Positions 1 to 8,365 of a DNA stretch of 32,392 nt are shown here, piece by piece. The stretch is from Actinomycetota bacterium (GTDB lineage Bacteria > Actinomycetota > Actinomycetes > S36-B12), in NCBI GenBank assembly GCA_002737125.1, contig NSHP01000005.1, positions 1 to 32,392 on the forward strand. Reading direction: 5' to 3'. The notes under the pieces are model-generated. The model worked only from the letters and a program-made list of their open reading frames with translations. It was not told where the DNA came from and did no database searches. Within the stretch, counting starts at the first letter, position 1; every line of letters starts with the position of its first letter. The position numbers and the translations under genes were made by a program.

Positions 1-1
1 G

Positions 2-20
2 AATCCATTTATTAAGGATT
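2..20. terminator. Weak hairpin after the left-end dehydrogenase gene
   Basis: AATCC pairs with GGATT around an AT-rich 9-nt loop, 17 nt after the stop codon. The stem is short and there is no T-run, so it may not be a real terminator. Confidence 0.2.
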
Positions 21-36
21 TGGTGCGGGGCTACTT

Positions 37-2412
37 CTAGCCGCGCATCCGAGAGCCGGTTGGGTCATAAGCCGGCTCAGTGAGGATCCGCGCGGGCTGG
101 CGATCACCAATCACCGAAACCTCTACAGGTGCGCCACTTTTGACAACTTCGGAATCGACGAGGGCGAGCGCAAGGCTGCTTCCAACGTGATGCCCATAAG
201 AGCCGGATGTCACGAGCCCGACAACGCGATCACCCAGCCAGACCGGTTCATCGCCGACCGCATCCGATTCAGTGTCACCAAGATCCAGTGTCACCAATTG
301 GCGTGCTGCGCCACGATCACCTTCGGCGAGTGCAGCCTCGCGCCCGATGAAGTCTTTCTTGTCCCAGTCGATGAAACGATCAAGGCCGGTTTCACCGGGG
401 GTATATGCCTGGGTGAATTCTGCCGACCAAATTCCGAAACCTTTTTCAATGCGTAGGCTGTCGATGGCACGGTCGCCTATCGGGGTGACACCAAGTGCGG
501 CAAGGCGGCGCCACAGTTCAGCCTGCTTGTCGGCAGGAACGGTTAGCTCGTAGCCCAACTCACCGGCAAGTGACATGCGGGCAATTAGCATGTCATCGAC
601 AAGGCGAGCGTCCATGAATCGGAAGGTCGACATATCTTGGCCGGTCAAAGCCGCGACAACCTCACGTGACCTTGGCCCAGATACCGCGAAGCCGAGCCAA
701 GCATCGGAGAAGTTCTCGATTGTTACCCCATCGATTAAGTGTTCGGCGAACCAGCGCTGGTGCCATTCTTGGAGGTAGTAGGAGCCGATAACCCAAAAGC
801 GATCCTCGGCTAGGCGGGTAACCGATAAGTCGCCCATGAGGGTGCCTTTTGGATGCAGCATCGGGGTCAGGCCCATGCGGCCAACAGCGGGGATGCGGCC
901 GGCCAGGAGGTTATCGAGCCAGGCGGCGGCACCGGGCCCGCTGACCTGGTAGCGCGAGTAGACGCCGGTCTCGTAGGCACCGACATCACTTCGAACCGCC
1001 GCCACCTCGCGGGCAATGTGCGCGAAGGCATTGTCACGTTGCAATGACGGCACATGTTCGAAGTCGAGGGGCGCAAAAAACTGTGGCACCTCAAGGCCCC
1101 AGGTGGCACCGAATTGTGCGCCCGCCGCTTTGAGATCTGCGTAAGCCGGTGTCGTATGAAGTGGTCGTCCGGCGGGCAATTGCTCATGCGGGTAGGTCGT
1201 CAAGAAGCGGCGAGCATAAAACTGGTAGGTGGTCGCCAGTAGGTAGTCGTCATTTGCTGCCCAATCACCGAACCTAGCCACATCCATGGCGTAGACGTCA
1301 TCGCCTGGGTCGCCGTCGACGATCCAGTTGGCGATGGCAAGGCCCACAGCGGCGCCCTGTGAGTAGCCGGCCATGACACCGGCGGCGGCCCAATACCCGG
1401 GCAGCCCCCGAACCGGACCAACGAGTGGATTGCCGTCCGGGGTGATGGCGAAAGCACCATGCACCCAGCGTTTAATGCCGGCAGTTGCAAGTGCCGGGAA
1501 ACGCGCGAAACCAATCTCCAACTCGGTGGCGATGCGGTCAATATCGGGCGGAAACAATTTTGCGCCGAAATCCCAAGGGGCACCTTCGGGATGCCAGTGC
1601 GCGGGGTTTGATTCGTAGACACCGAGCACCGCGCCATTTTGTTCGCGTTGCAGGTAGGTCCAGCCTTCAAGATCGGTAACCGCAGGCATCGGCCAATCAA
1701 TCGCCATGATCTCGGGTACGTCTTCGGTAACCAGGTAGTGATGCAGGATTGGGGTAACCGGATGGTTAATACCGACCATGTTCCCGACCTTGCGCCCCCA
1801 CATGCCGGCTGCATTCACCACATGTTCGGCCAGGATCGGGCCCTGCTCGGTGTCTAGCTCCCACCCAGCACGGGTGCGCTTCATGCCGAGCACGCGGTTG
1901 TGGGTGATGATGGAGGCGCCACGCCCTCGGGCTGCACCGGCGTAGGCGTAAACCGCGCCATTTGGGTCCAGGTTGCCCTCGTCAGGATCAAAAAGGCCAC
2001 CGGTCAAACCCTCGGGGTTGACGATCGGCACTAGATCAACAATTTCATCAACGTCCATCAGGCGGACGCCATCGTGACCCATCATTTCATGCCAAGCGAC
2101 CTCGGCCTTGAGCCAGCGCATGCGTTCTTGAGTGCTGGCGAGTTCAATGCCGCCGGACAGCTTTAGACCGATGTCAACGCCGCTCTCCTCGGCCACTTTT
2201 GGGTACATCGAAATCGTGTAACTTTGCAGCGCCGCCATGACCGTGTCGTTATTGATGGCATGGAACCCGCCAGCAGCGTGCCAACTGGAGCCAGCGGTCA
2301 GCTCGGTGCGTTCGATGAGCGCGATATCGGTCCAACCCTTTAGGGCCAGGTGGTAGAGCACACTCGTACCAGTAATTCCCCCGCCTATTACTACGACGCG
2401 AAATGATTGCAC
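37..2412 (-). CDS. FAD-dependent N-methyl-glycine dehydrogenase with GcvT domain (dimethylglycine/sarcosine dehydrogenase-like)
   Basis: This 791-residue protein has an N-terminal FAD-binding DAO fold (about residues 5-380), a short FAO_M-type linker, and a C-terminal aminomethyltransferase (GcvT) half (about 430-790). The dinucleotide motif GGGITG is at residues 10-15. The SSWHAAGG motif at 42-49 contains His45, which matches the histidine that carries covalent FAD in dimethylglycine and sarcosine dehydrogenases. In the GcvT half, the acid of GTLMGDLSV matches the folate-site aspartate of the family. By family knowledge it oxidises an N-methyl group and passes it to tetrahydrofolate, or releases formaldehyde. 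It starts at GTG, with AAAGGA about 6 nt upstream. It is the last gene of the oligopeptide-type transporter operon, 52 nt after the second ATPase, which suggests that importer brings its substrate. The exact substrate (dimethylglycine, sarcosine or another methylated amine) cannot be read from the sequence. Confidence 0.9.
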   Translation of the reverse strand: MQSFRVVVIGGGITGTSVLYHLALKGWTDIALIERTELTAGSSWHAAGGFHAINNDTVMAALQSYTISMYPKVAEESGVDIGLKLSGGIELASTQERMRWLKAEVAWHEMMGHDGVRLMDVDEIVDLVPIVNPEGLTGGLFDPDEGNLDPNGAVYAYAGAARGRGASIITHNRVLGMKRTRAGWELDTEQGPILAEHVVNAAGMWGRKVGNMVGINHPVTPILHHYLVTEDVPEIMAIDWPMPAVTDLEGWTYLQREQNGAVLGVYESNPAHWHPEGAPWDFGAKLFPPDIDRIATELEIGFARFPALATAGIKRWVHGAFAITPDGNPLVGPVRGLPGYWAAAGVMAGYSQGAAVGLAIANWIVDGDPGDDVYAMDVARFGDWAANDDYLLATTYQFYARRFLTTYPHEQLPAGRPLHTTPAYADLKAAGAQFGATWGLEVPQFFAPLDFEHVPSLQRDNAFAHIAREVAAVRSDVGAYETGVYSRYQVSGPGAAAWLDNLLAGRIPAVGRMGLTPMLHPKGTLMGDLSVTRLAEDRFWVIGSYYLQEWHQRWFAEHLIDGVTIENFSDAWLGFAVSGPRSREVVAALTGQDMSTFRFMDARLVDDMLIARMSLAGELGYELTVPADKQAELWRRLAALGVTPIGDRAIDSLRIEKGFGIWSAEFTQAYTPGETGLDRFIDWDKKDFIGREAALAEGDRGAARQLVTLDLGDTESDAVGDEPVWLGDRVVGLVTSGSYGHHVGSSLALALVDSEVVKSGAPVEVSVIGDRQPARILTEPAYDPTGSRMRG

Positions 2413-2464
2413 TGGTTTCCTTTCGGGGTCGGATTTTTGGCGCAGGGTACGAGGTGGGACGCTA

Positions 2465-3391
2465 TCAGTCGCTAACGGGAATACGCAGACAGACTGCGGC
2501 GTGGGCCCTCGATGGGGTGAGGATAGGAAGCGTGGTTTTGCTGCACTGCTCCATCACCACTGGGCAACGCGGATGGAATCGACAGCCGCTGGGAATGCGA
2601 GCTGGGTCAGGAGCTTCACCGGTCAGCACGATGGGCGCGGTTCGCGAGATATCGGGTACTACCGAGAGGAGTGCCTGCGTATAGGGGTGTTGTGGATTGG
2701 TGAGCACCTCGGCGGTCGGCCCGCTTTCCACGATACGCCCGAGGTACATCACGGACACCCGGTCGGCGATATTCCAGGCGAGGCCCAGGTCATGGGTTAC
2801 CACGAGCACGGTTAGGCCTAGATCTTCACGAAGTGAGAGTAAAAGATTTAGGATTTCCCCTCTCACTGATGCGTCAAGGCTGGAGACGGGCTCATCGGCA
2901 ATCAGCACCCGCGGATTGAGCACCAGCGCACCGGCGATTACCACGCGCTGGCGCTGGCCACCGGATAGTTCATGCGGGAAGCGCATAAAGAAGCGCTCCG
3001 GTGGCCTGAGCCCGGCGCGCGAGAGTGCATCTGCAACCAGAGCGGTTTCATCTCCAGGTATTTTCTGTACCCGCAAACCTTCTGCGACGGCGTCGTAGAC
3101 AGTGTGCCTTGGATTTAGTGCACCGAGGGGATCTTGCAAAATCAACTGCACCTGTGACCGATACTTCTTCAACGCCTTCGTTGAATACGAAAGTGGCTTC
3201 CCTTCGAAAGACACCGTTCCCGATGTTGGTTTCTCCAAGCCGAGCAAGGTGCGAGCGAGGGTGGTCTTACCGCATCCGGACTCACCAACGAGTGCCAGGA
3301 TTTCGCCCGCGGGGATGTCTAGATCAACGCCATCAACCGCACGTACTCGGCCGCCAAAGCACACGGACAAGTTCTGGGCCGAGATGATCAT
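2465..3391 (-). CDS. Dipeptide/oligopeptide-type ABC transporter ATP-binding protein (DppF/OppF-like)
   Basis: This is the second ATPase of the importer, 308 residues from the chosen start. It has a Walker A (GESGCGKTT), the signature LSGGQRQRV, a Walker B (VLIADEP) and the oligo_HPY C-terminal extension with cysteines (GCRFHPRCPV), which is typical of Dpp/Opp ATPases. I chose the ATG at 3391 because its first bases form an ATGA overlap with the stop codon of the preceding ATPase gene, the same coupling seen at the other junctions of this operon; the frame is open for 6 more codons upstream. It would energise import together with the partner ATPase and the two permeases. The solute is unknown. 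The adjacent demethylase gene suggests a methylated amine or small peptide-like compound. Confidence 0.93.
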   Translation of the reverse strand: MIISAQNLSVCFGGRVRAVDGVDLDIPAGEILALVGESGCGKTTLARTLLGLEKPTSGTVSFEGKPLSYSTKALKKYRSQVQLILQDPLGALNPRHTVYDAVAEGLRVQKIPGDETALVADALSRAGLRPPERFFMRFPHELSGGQRQRVVIAGALVLNPRVLIADEPVSSLDASVRGEILNLLLSLREDLGLTVLVVTHDLGLAWNIADRVSVMYLGRIVESGPTAEVLTNPQHPYTQALLSVVPDISRTAPIVLTGEAPDPARIPSGCRFHPRCPVVMEQCSKTTLPILTPSRAHAAVCLRIPVSD

Positions 3392-4365
3392 GAGTCCACC
3401 TTGAAACACGCAGCCGTGCGGTGCGGTGCTACGTGCACCAACGCGGGCGCACTATCGCGGCAGCTGCCCACGGCGATGGGGCAGCGCGGGTGAAATGAGC
3501 ACCCGGTGGGTAGATCACCGGGGAATGGTGGGTCACCCGGTAGCCCGGTCGGCGCGTAGCGAGCTGCGGGGTCTCCGATCCGCGGGAACGCAGCGGCAAG
3601 GGCGCGAGTGTATGGATGTTTTGGATTATCGAAGATCTCTAGTGCCGGGCCAGACTCAATGATTTGTCCGGCGTACATCACCGCGATGCGATCGCAGGTG
3701 GTGCCGAGCACCCCAAGATCATGGCTGATAAGAATCATTCCCATGCCACCATCTGGACCTGCACTTGCATTGCGTACGAGCCCGGTCAACAGGTCGAGCA
3801 CCTGCGCCTGCACCATTACGTCGAGTGCGGTAGTTGGTTCATCAGCAATAATTAGTGCCGGCTTACATGCTAAAGCCATGGCTATCATCACGCGTTGACG
3901 CTGTCCGCCAGAGAGTTGGTGTGGATATGACTTCGCGCGCGATGCGGGCAGGCCAACTTGGGTAAGTAGCTCACCCACGCGGGCATTGATTCGCTTCTCA
4001 GGCACCGTCTGATGCAGCCTAATGGGCTCGGCGATCTGATCACCGATTCGTTGCACCGGATTTAGGGCGTGCAATGCGCCCTGAAAGACGATAGCTGCCT
4101 GCGACCAGCGCACCGCGCGCAACGTACCCCACTTCATCCTCAACAGGTCGACGCCATCAAGGCGGATTTCACCGCGCACCTGCGCAGTTTCTGGTAGCAG
4201 CCGCAAAACTGCCGAAGCCAAGGAGGTCTTGCCGCACCCGGACTCACCAGCGATCCCGAGGGTTTCACCAGCCTCAATGTCAAGTGTCACCCCGCGAACC
4301 GCGGGCACAATGCCTTCACTCGAGGCGTAGTCGACACTGAGATCGCGGAACTGCAGCAATGTCAT
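3388..4365 (-). CDS. Dipeptide/oligopeptide-type ABC transporter ATP-binding protein (DppD/OppD-like)
   Basis: This is the first ATPase of the importer, 325 residues. It carries Walker A (GESGCGKTS), LSGGQRQRVMIA, Walker B (LIIADEPTTALD), the switch histidine in ILISHDLG, and the C-terminal oligo_HPY motif (GCSFHPRCPI). The start is the ATG at 4365, which overlaps the stop of the preceding permease gene as ATGA. The open frame continues another 34 codons upstream, but that part lies inside the permease gene and reads as unrelated arginine-rich sequence. It forms a heterodimer with the product of the next gene, as in all Dpp/Opp systems. Confidence 0.93.
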   Translation of the reverse strand: MTLLQFRDLSVDYASSEGIVPAVRGVTLDIEAGETLGIAGESGCGKTSLASAVLRLLPETAQVRGEIRLDGVDLLRMKWGTLRAVRWSQAAIVFQGALHALNPVQRIGDQIAEPIRLHQTVPEKRINARVGELLTQVGLPASRAKSYPHQLSGGQRQRVMIAMALACKPALIIADEPTTALDVMVQAQVLDLLTGLVRNASAGPDGGMGMILISHDLGVLGTTCDRIAVMYAGQIIESGPALEIFDNPKHPYTRALAAAFPRIGDPAARYAPTGLPGDPPFPGDLPTGCSFHPRCPIAVGSCRDSAPALVHVAPHRTAACFKVDS

Positions 4366-5237
4366 GAAGCCCGCCTGGGGTCCACGATGCGTTCCATTGC
4401 TCGACCGACGAGGGTGAACGCCAGCACCACCAACACCACGCAGATACCAGGTGGCAGCACGTACCACCAGGCGCCGCGGCTGACGGCCCCGGAGGAGAAA
4501 GCCCGGTCAAGCAAAGCGCCCCAAGATGGTGCCCCCGGATCGCCGAGGCCAAGGAATGACAGCGTGGTCTCTGAAAGAATGACGATGGCAACGGTAAGTG
4601 TGGTGTTGGCAAGTACCAACGGAAAGACATTGGGAAATACGTGACGCGACATCTGATACCAGTTGCCGGCCCCAAGGGCCTTGGACCGCTCAAGGTAGGG
4701 CCGGCCCTCGATGGACAGAGTCTGTGCGCGGATGAGTCGCGCGGTGCCGGCCCAAGAGGTGATGCCGATCACGATGATGAGATTTAAGGTGCTCGGCCCC
4801 AGCACCGTCGCTAGGACTATCGCGAGCGGCAAGAATGGAATGACTAAGAACCAGTCGGTGACTCCGACAAGTGCTTGACTTCCAACTCCGCGGAAGTGCC
4901 CGGCCATGATGCCGAATGAGGTACCAATCACCATGGAGATCAAGGTGGCTGCTAGCCCTACGGTCAACGAAATGCGGGTGCCCCAGGCCAGCATCAGCAA
5001 AATTGAGCGGCCGACTTCATCTGTCCCCAACGGATAACTAAATGACGGCGATTCGAACCTGCCTCCGTCAGCTTTAGTTACGTCAAGGGCTGAGTCCGGG
5101 ATCAGAATCGGTGCGAGAATCGCCGTAGTTATAAAGATTGCGAGAATCACCAGCCCGGTCATGCCGGTTCGATCTTGGCGAAATGAATTCGCAAATTGGG
5201 TAAGGCCCTTGCGTCGTCGCTGCGCCACAATACTCAT
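4362..5237 (-). CDS. Dipeptide/oligopeptide-type ABC transporter permease (DppC-like)
   Basis: This is a 291-residue inner-membrane permease. It has an N-terminal OppC_N-type transmembrane helix (about residues 27-47), the PLGTDEVGRSIL motif typical of the DppC family, and a BPD_transp_1 domain with an EAA-like loop (SKALGAGNWYQMSRHVFPN) that docks on the ATPases. The ATG start at 5237 overlaps the stop of the upstream permease as ATGA, and its own stop overlaps the next ATPase gene in the same way. It pairs with the DppB-like protein to form the translocation channel. Confidence 0.93.
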   Translation of the reverse strand: MSIVAQRRRKGLTQFANSFRQDRTGMTGLVILAIFITTAILAPILIPDSALDVTKADGGRFESPSFSYPLGTDEVGRSILLMLAWGTRISLTVGLAATLISMVIGTSFGIMAGHFRGVGSQALVGVTDWFLVIPFLPLAIVLATVLGPSTLNLIIVIGITSWAGTARLIRAQTLSIEGRPYLERSKALGAGNWYQMSRHVFPNVFPLVLANTTLTVAIVILSETTLSFLGLGDPGAPSWGALLDRAFSSGAVSRGAWWYVLPPGICVVLVVLAFTLVGRAMERIVDPRRAS

Positions 5238-6268
5238 GAGCGGACCCGCGGGTCAAAGACAACATAAAGTAGCTCGGCGATTAGGTTGGCGACGATGACA
5301 GCGATCGAGAACATTAGAAAGATTGCCTGTAGGAGTGGGATGTCTGGGCCACGCAATGCCTCGTAGGTAAGGAGGCCGAGCCCGGGCCACGAGAAAACAG
5401 TTTCGACGGTGATGGCACCTGTCACGACAAACCCAAGTGATAAGAAGATCAAGGTGACCGTGGGCAATAAAGCATTGGGTACAGCGTGGCGTTTGCGGAC
5501 CATGGCGTCGCGCAAGCCTTTGGCCCTAGCAAGGGTGAGGTATTCTTGCTTTCGCTCATCTATGAGAGATGAGCGCATCACCAGTGCATAGTCGGCGAGG
5601 TAAATGAGCACGAGAGTGGTGCAGGGCAGCACTAAGTGCCACAAGACATTCAGCCAACCCATCGGGCTCGAGGTGTCCACACCTGGTGTCGAAATCCCAC
5701 CTACGGGAAACATTCCGGGTATGCCGAAGGCGCCGACGGAAAAGACGATAAGTAGCATCATGCCGAGCCAAAACTCAGGCATGGAGTAGAGGATCAGCGT
5801 GGTGCCGGTCGAGATGCGGTCGAATCGGCCACCTGGCTTCCAGCCGGCGCGGATGCCTATCCAGATCCCGATGATCGAGGCCAGCAAGATGGCGGTGCCA
5901 AGCAGTAAGAGGGTGGGCCACAGCCTTTCACCGATCATCTCCCAGACTGGCCGCGAGAACCGGGTCGAGTCGATCGTTGAATCGAATGGGTTACGCAGGT
6001 AGGTGAGGAACTGTTCTAACAGGGGCTTATTTAATGCACGTCGTAATTCGACTAATTGCTCAGGGTCTTGATTGCGCCCGCGCGCGTACAGGCCGATTGG
6101 GTCGCCGGGCAGCATGCGAAAGAGGAAGAAGTTGAAAATGATGACGAAGACCAAAGTGGCTACGGCGCGCAGCGCCTTACCGCCAACCGTCTTAAGCGTC
6201 GACCCAGAAACCCGCTGCCCGCGTATCGGGTCGGGCTCCCCGACAGCTACTTCCTGCAGGATGGAGAT
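5234..6268 (-). CDS. Dipeptide/oligopeptide-type ABC transporter permease (DppB-like), apparent ATC start
   Basis: This is the first gene of the importer operon. From the first conventional start (TTG at 6154) it would be 306 residues, beginning inside the first transmembrane helix just before the family motif FNFFLFRMLPGDP. The frame stays open upstream to a stop at 6272-6274. That extension (including KALRAVATL, a normal DppB helix entry) contains no ATG, GTG or TTG. A strong ribosome-binding site, AAAAGGAG at 6275-6282, sits 6 nt before an in-frame ATC at 6266-6268, which would give a 344-residue protein starting (M)SILQEVAVGEPDP. I therefore place the start at 6268. The alternatives are a start mutated or mis-sequenced from ATG, or a truncated protein from 6154. 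The rest is a normal permease with an EAA-type loop (RAKGLRDAMVRKRHAVPNA). No substrate-binding protein gene is adjacent. Confidence 0.82.
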   Translation of the reverse strand: MSILQEVAVGEPDPIRGQRVSGSTLKTVGGKALRAVATLVFVIIFNFFLFRMLPGDPIGLYARGRNQDPEQLVELRRALNKPLLEQFLTYLRNPFDSTIDSTRFSRPVWEMIGERLWPTLLLLGTAILLASIIGIWIGIRAGWKPGGRFDRISTGTTLILYSMPEFWLGMMLLIVFSVGAFGIPGMFPVGGISTPGVDTSSPMGWLNVLWHLVLPCTTLVLIYLADYALVMRSSLIDERKQEYLTLARAKGLRDAMVRKRHAVPNALLPTVTLIFLSLGFVVTGAITVETVFSWPGLGLLTYEALRGPDIPLLQAIFLMFSIAVIVANLIAELLYVVFDPRVRS

Positions 6269-6274
6269 GGCCTA

Positions 6275-6282
6275 CTCCTTTT
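6275..6282 (-). promoter_or_regulatory. Strong ribosome-binding site that decides the DppB-like start
   Basis: AAAAGGAG on the minus strand lies 6 nt before ATC (6266-6268) and overlaps no other start. The nearest in-frame ATG, GTG or TTG (TTG at 6154) is more than 110 nt away, too far for this site to serve. Confidence 0.6.
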
Positions 6283-6346
6283 CAGCGGCACGATCCCTAT
6301 ATCTACTACATATTGGCCCCGCAGGGGCATGACTTGAGGCAATTGC

Positions 6347-6360
6347 ACCGAGTAATCGGT
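6347..6360. promoter_or_regulatory. Short palindrome upstream of the transporter operon, possible operator
   Basis: ACCGA-GTAA-TCGGT has perfect 5-bp arms and lies about 80 nt upstream of the transporter start. Closer to the gene, at 6316-6328, is a second small hairpin, GCCCC-GCA-GGGGC. Either could be a regulator site or a weak terminator for the upstream mini-gene. I could not fit a convincing -35/-10 pair here. Confidence 0.25.
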
Positions 6361-6402
6361 ATTGGAGCAGCACCTGGAGTGGCGCTTGGCTGAGGCTGAA
6401 AG

Positions 6403-6594
6403 CTAAACCGAGCAACTCATATCAGCGCCGCAGCAAAGGGGAGACTTGATTTTCCCATGCCCATTTGGGCACTGTGAAATCGCAACGGTCGAGCCGCCGT
6501 CCATGGTGAGCGTCGCATCGACTAAGCCAGCGCTGCATGCACCACAGGTGGTGTTGACGGACATATTGCACTTGGGGCAAGTGTATAGGGCCAT
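6403..6594 (-). CDS. Zinc-ribbon mini-protein
   Basis: This 63-residue protein is rich in paired cysteines: CPKC at 6-9, CGAC at 17-20, C42-x3-H46, C54/C55 and C61. The first two pairs look like one zinc ribbon, and the later Cys/His residues could form a second metal site. It starts at the ATG at 6594, 9 nt after the stop of the flavin monooxygenase gene, so the two are probably co-transcribed. The cysteine spacing is unlikely to arise by chance in a non-coding frame. Its function is unknown; such small ribbons often bind nucleic acid or act as metal-binding partners. Confidence 0.72.
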   Translation of the reverse strand: MALYTCPKCNMSVNTTCGACSAGLVDATLTMDGGSTVAISQCPNGHGKIKSPLCCGADMSCSV

Positions 6595-6603
6595 GCCGGC
6601 ATG

Positions 6604-7632
6604 TTACCCCAAGGCCCCGACGAGTGGCGCCGCATTAGCGCGAGTGTCAGCAGGCAGGGCCAGACCCAGAAGTTGAATCGATCTGAGCCTGCCTGCTACT
6701 GAGCCCGAGTGGTGCGCGACCATCAGTTCGTCAGCATCAGCATGTTGCTGAAAATCTCGTAGGTAGGCTCGGACGTCATCGGGCCTACCGTGGGCGGTGT
6801 AAGTGAGCATTTGGTCCACCTGCTGGCCTTGCGGTCCTTGGAGAAGTGCCTCGATTTGTGCATCGCCGAGTGGATTTTCGGAACTCCCGAAGAGCGCTCC
6901 CACCAGGCTTCGACGACGTGATTCCAACCCCATTTGCGCTTCCTCGTCTGAAGCTGCTGCGATGACGTTCACCCCGGCAATCACATAAGGACGCTGGAGT
7001 TGGGCGGACGGCTCGAAGCGCTCGCGATAGATGCGCACGGCGCTCTGCAGCTCACCTGGTGCAAAATGCGATGCGAATGCGTATGGGAGTCCGAGCATGG
7101 CAGCGAGTTGAGCTCCAAAAACCGAGGACCCAAGAATGTAGATGGGCACGTTGGTGCCCTGACCGGGGGTGGCGCGAACACCGGGTATCAACGAGTCGTT
7201 GCCAAGGTAGGCCTGTAGTTCTAAAACATCTTGCGGAAAGTTCTCGGCGGTTTGCGGGTGCCTCCTAAGTGCCCGCATTGTGTTTCGGTCTGAGCCTGGG
7301 GCACGCCCTAGGCCTAGATCTATTCGGCCCGGGTGCAACGTGGCCAAGGTTCCAAATTGCTCAGCGATGACAAGCGGTGAGTGGTTTGGCAACATGATGC
7401 CGCCGGAGCCGAGTCGAATATGTTTAGTTTTGGCTGCTACGTGTGCAATAAGAACCGCGGTGGCTGACGATGCGATAGTCGGCATGTTGTGGTGTTCGGC
7501 GTACCAGACGCGTCCGTAGCCAAGGTCTTCTGCAAGCCGGGCAATCTCGACGCAACCGTCGAGGCTTGCACGGACCGATTCACCTGGACCAACCACGGCT
7601 AAGTCAAGAAGTGAAAGCGGCACTTGTTGCAT
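6604..7632 (-). CDS. LLM-class flavin-dependent oxidoreductase (luciferase-like, MsnO8-type)
   Basis: This 342-residue protein has the bacterial-luciferase TIM-barrel pattern: [15 protein letters not shown] near residue 42, [22 protein letters not shown] near 74-95, and [13 protein letters not shown] near 104. These are the hallmarks of the MsnO8-like branch of flavin monooxygenases, which use FMNH2 or F420H2. The start is the ATG at 7632, with AAAGG 5 nt upstream. It lies 106 nt downstream of the MBL-fold gene and just upstream of the zinc-ribbon gene. The substrate is not evident; an oxidative C-N or C-S cleavage role would suit the amine-catabolic context but is only inference. Confidence 0.88.
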   Translation of the reverse strand: MQQVPLSLLDLAVVGPGESVRASLDGCVEIARLAEDLGYGRVWYAEHHNMPTIASSATAVLIAHVAAKTKHIRLGSGGIMLPNHSPLVIAEQFGTLATLHPGRIDLGLGRAPGSDRNTMRALRRHPQTAENFPQDVLELQAYLGNDSLIPGVRATPGQGTNVPIYILGSSVFGAQLAAMLGLPYAFASHFAPGELQSAVRIYRERFEPSAQLQRPYVIAGVNVIAAASDEEAQMGLESRRRSLVGALFGSSENPLGDAQIEALLQGPQGQQVDQMLTYTAHGRPDDVRAYLRDFQQHADADELMVAHHSGSVAGRLRSIQLLGLALPADTRANAAPLVGALG

Positions 7633-7738
7633 TAGGACCTTTCAAATTTCAGGTTTAACGTCTGATAGTGCTGAGCCTAGTTGCCGCACCGGCGACGTAA
7701 ACAGTGCGGGCTACTCAAACCAACTCAAGATCTCGCGG

Positions 7739-8365
7739 TTAATGACCGCGGGTGATCCAATCCTGATAGTCGGCGGACTCATTTCCGACCGTGGTCTCGC
7801 TGCCATGCCCGGGTAGCACTTTGGTGCTGCTGGGAAGGGTAAGAATTTTCTCGCTGATAGAGCCAAGGATTGTTGGGAAGTCACTAAATGATCGTCCGGT
7901 CGCACCAGGCCCACCCTGGAAAAGGGTGTCACCGGAAATCAGCGCATCGAGTTCTGAGATATATAGGCAAACCCCGCCCGGTGAATGGCCGGGGGTGTGA
8001 AGAACTTGCATGGAAAGCCCAGCCACCTCGATGGTTTGGCCGTCGCTTAGCTCGGTGGGTACGACTCCGGGGTGAACCACCTGCCAAAGCATCAGGTCGT
8101 CAGGGTGTAAGCGGATAGGTGCCCCCGTCATATCTGCAATAACTACGGCCTGCCCAATGTGATCATCATGCCCGTGCGTGCAGATGACCCCGACGACATT
8201 GCGGCCACCGATCGCATCGAGAATTGCGGCGTGGTCATGGGCTGGGTCGATGACAATTACCTCGGAGTCATCACCGATCAGATAGACGTTGTTATCAACT
8301 TCCCAGGTACCTCCGTCGAGCGAAAATGTGCCGCTGGTGACGATCTTTTCAATGCGAGGTGGCAT
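7739..8365 (-). CDS. MBL-fold metallo-hydrolase, partner of mycothiol-dependent formaldehyde dehydrogenase
   Basis: This 208-residue protein has the metallo-beta-lactamase signature H64-G-H66-D-D68-H69, then HTPGHSPG (third histidine), SGDTLF (bridging aspartate) and LPGHG (last histidine). This is the glyoxalase-II-like arrangement. Its ATG overlaps the stop of the upstream dehydrogenase gene by one base (TAATG), so the two are translationally coupled. In Actinobacteria an MBL-fold gene is commonly found directly after the S-(hydroxymethyl)mycothiol dehydrogenase gene. By that association it probably hydrolyses the formyl-mycothiol thioester to formate and mycothiol. That reaction is inferred from context. 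Confidence 0.88.
   Translation of the reverse strand: MPPRIEKIVTSGTFSLDGGTWEVDNNVYLIGDDSEVIVIDPAHDHAAILDAIGGRNVVGVICTHGHDDHIGQAVVIADMTGAPIRLHPDDLMLWQVVHPGVVPTELSDGQTIEVAGLSMQVLHTPGHSPGGVCLYISELDALISGDTLFQGGPGATGRSFSDFPTILGSISEKILTLPSSTKVLPGHGSETTVGNESADYQDWITRGH

Noticed and set aside
1200-1814. A 204-codon open frame on the minus strand inside the left-end dehydrogenase gene
   Set aside because: It lies in another frame of a gene with clear domains and reads as low-complexity Pro/Ser/Arg sequence without motifs.
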